The notes below the pieces were generated by a model. That model ran no database searches, was not told where the DNA came from, and worked only from the letters and a program-made list of their open reading frames with translations. The position numbers and the translations under genes were made by a program. Of a stretch of 6,722 nucleotides of DNA, positions 5,504 through 6,722 are shown one piece after another. This DNA comes from an uncultured Oscillospiraceae bacterium. GTDB lineage: Bacteria; Bacillota; Clostridia; Oscillospirales; Acutalibacteraceae. The DNA lies in NCBI GenBank assembly GCA_958354085.1, contig CATWUX010000127.1, positions 1 through 6,722 on the forward strand, written 5' to 3'. Every line of letters starts with the position of its first letter. Position 1 is the stretch's first letter.

Positions 5504-6620
5504 AGAAATAAACATTGATATTCCAACAGAAAGGTTGCCGCTCGTTTTGAAAAGATGGAAATTCTCACCGTCTCCCCATTCGCTGCAAAAAAAGAAATCG
5601 GAGAACGGACAACATTTTTCAAATAAATCGTATTCGTCTTCCCGTGTCCATACATCCAATAAGCAGCTCCCGGCTTGGGCACTGATTGTGACGGACGTTG
5701 CCATTACCGGCGTTTGCCTGTGCGTGTTCGCGCTGTTCCACCACGTTTTGCCGAGAGCGCACCAGTCACCGGTCACGGAAATTCCTCGTCCTTCCTCTTC
5801 ACAAGCGGAAAATTCCGCCGCTCCTTCCGAAAGTGATGTCATCGACCCGAACGATTGGCGGGCGAAATTTGCCGACAAATTTTCCGATACGCTGATTTCC
5901 ACCGATACTACTTACCGCAGCAAAAATTGTGCGGTCACGATCGACAAACAATCGGTAACCGACGCGAACGGACGTCCCATCACCTATTATGTGGCCGATA
6001 TTTACATTGCCGCCATCGAGAATTTCCGCACGGCTTTTGCAAAAGATACCTACGGCCGCTCCTTTACGGAACAAACGCTGGACATGGCCAAGCGCAACAA
6101 CGCCATATTGGCAATATCCGGCGATTACTACGGCATCCGGGATACCGGCGTTGTCATCCGCAACGGCGAGCTCTATCGCAGCGATGCCTATGGCGAGGTT
6201 TGTGTGCTGTATTATGACGGCACCATGGAAACGTATAAGCAAACGGAGTTTAATATTCAGAATGCGATCGACAAAGGGGCTTATCAGGCGTGGAACTTCG
6301 GCCCGGCCCTGCTAAACAACGGGGAAGCTATGACGTCGTTTGACAGCACTTTGATTCCCAAAAACCCGCGTTCCGCAATCGGCTACTACGAGCCGGGGCA
6401 TTATGTCTTTGTGTTGGTGGACGGACGGCAGGACGGCTACTCCTCTGGTATGACGCTTTCCGAGCTGTCGCAGCTTTTTGCCGACCTCGGCTGCAAAGTC
6501 GCTTATAATCTGGACGGCGGCCAGACCTCGGTTATGACCTTCGGAGACCACCTCGCCAATCAGCCCTACCGAGGCGGGCGCCGCGTCAGCGATATTCTCT
6601 ATATCGGCGAAACGGAATGA
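5499..6620 (+). CDS. Membrane-anchored phosphodiester glycosidase (NAGPA domain, PF09992) family protein
   Basis: The 373 residues show a basic N-terminal cytoplasmic tail (about 1-57), one membrane segment from LPAWALIVTD to about residue 84, a Ser/Pro-rich linker (89-116), and an outside domain from about 140 to the end. The domain has SGDYYG (207-212), WNFGPALLNNG (265-275), NPRSAIGYY (289-297), FVLVDGRQ (304-311), YNLDGGQTS (336-344) and GGRRVSDILYIGE at the C-terminus. These fit the NAGPA/DUF2233 family, whose animal member removes GlcNAc from mannose-6-phosphate diesters. Bacterial members are thought to act on sugar phosphodiesters of cell-surface polymers; the substrate here is unknown. 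The start is uncertain: ATG 5499 has only a weak GAG nearby and overlaps a possible -10 (TATGAT), while TTG 5547 lies 12 bases after AGAAAGG. Both keep the membrane segment. It diverges from the pur operon. Confidence 0.85.
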   Translation: MIEINIDIPTERLPLVLKRWKFSPSPHSLQKKKSENGQHFSNKSYSSSRVHTSNKQLPAWALIVTDVAITGVCLCVFALFHHVLPRAHQSPVTEIPRPSSSQAENSAAPSESDVIDPNDWRAKFADKFSDTLISTDTTYRSKNCAVTIDKQSVTDANGRPITYYVADIYIAAIENFRTAFAKDTYGRSFTEQTLDMAKRNNAILAISGDYYGIRDTGVVIRNGELYRSDAYGEVCVLYYDGTMETYKQTEFNIQNAIDKGAYQAWNFGPALLNNGEAMTSFDSTLIPKNPRSAIGYYEPGHYVFVLVDGRQDGYSSGMTLSELSQLFADLGCKVAYNLDGGQTSVMTFGDHLANQPYRGGRRVSDILYIGETE

Positions 6621-6668
6621 CGAAATTATCCGTATATCAATTGAAAAAGAAAGGCACGGTTTCTGCAT

Positions 6669-6722
6669 ATGAAAGTCGTCCGAAAGCTCCTCCCTCACGC
6701 CACCATCATATTAGCCAACATG
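6669..6722 (+). CDS. Start of a probable small membrane protein, truncated by the window edge
   Basis: An ATG at 6669 opens a frame that stays open for all 18 visible codons. The peptide begins MKVVRKLLPHATIILANM, a basic start followed by hydrophobic residues that look like the beginning of a transmembrane segment. AGAAAGG at 6648-6654 is 14 bases upstream, which is long. No terminator is seen in the 48-base gap after the glycosidase gene, so the two are probably co-transcribed. Function is unknown. Confidence 0.5.
   Translation, partial: MKVVRKLLPHATIILANM

Noticed and set aside
5450..5902. A 150-codon open frame on the minus strand over the start of the glycosidase gene
   Set aside because: It overlaps the well-supported N-terminal and membrane segment of the plus-strand protein and has no recognisable motif; a shadow frame is the simpler reading.
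1..6722. tRNA, rRNA, CRISPR array, insertion sequence or phage attachment site
   Set aside because: No cloverleaf, rRNA-like block, regular direct repeat, transposase motif or flanking terminal repeats were seen; the coding density and operon continuity leave little room for them.

Overview
The window carries most of a purine-biosynthesis operon on the minus strand (positions 5129 down to 1, running off the left edge) and, diverging from it, a plus-strand cell-surface gene (5499-6620) followed by the first codons of another likely membrane protein (6669 onward, cut by the right edge). The organism is most likely a moderately GC-rich member of the Clostridia (Oscillospiraceae/Ruminococcaceae-like). 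The reasons are AAGGAG- and AAAGGA-type ribosome binding sites, the purE-purC-purF-purM-purN order, a PurF with a maturation propeptide and Fe-S cysteines, a PurN with a CGKGYYGLK insertion, and a stand-alone IMP cyclohydrolase where most bacteria have bifunctional PurH. The lineage is inferred from protein style and gene order; no marker gene is present.

Layout, in the direction of minus-strand transcription: a good sigma-A-type promoter (-35 at 5346-5341, -10 at 5323-5318); a leader of about 180 nt holding a possible 33-codon ORF (5286-5185), nested potential RNA helices and an intrinsic-terminator-like hairpin with a T-rich tail (5185-5148); then purE, purC, purF, purM, purN and a truncated PF07826-type IMP cyclohydrolase. 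Spacers are 18 to 40 nt except between purC and purF (107 nt, with two strong inverted repeats), so a single polycistronic mRNA is likely. No further promoter or convincing terminator interrupts it.

The genes cover de novo IMP synthesis steps: PRPP to phosphoribosylamine (PurF), GAR to FGAR (PurN), FGAM to AIR (PurM), N5-CAIR to CAIR (PurE), CAIR to SAICAR (PurC), and the final ring closure FAICAR to IMP (PurO-like). PurD, PurL/Q/S, PurK, PurB and the AICAR formyltransferase are not in the window. The last of these would be expected just beyond the left edge or elsewhere.

The plus-strand gene encodes a membrane-anchored, outward-facing NAGPA-type phosphodiester glycosidase domain protein and has no evident link to purine synthesis. 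The 369-base divergent intergenic region (5130-5498) is the part most worth a second look. The stop codon of the putative leader ORF shares a base with the terminator stem, and the same stretch can form nested RNA helices that would hide the ORF start. This suggests a translation- or ligand-controlled attenuator that I cannot match to a known riboswitch class by eye.
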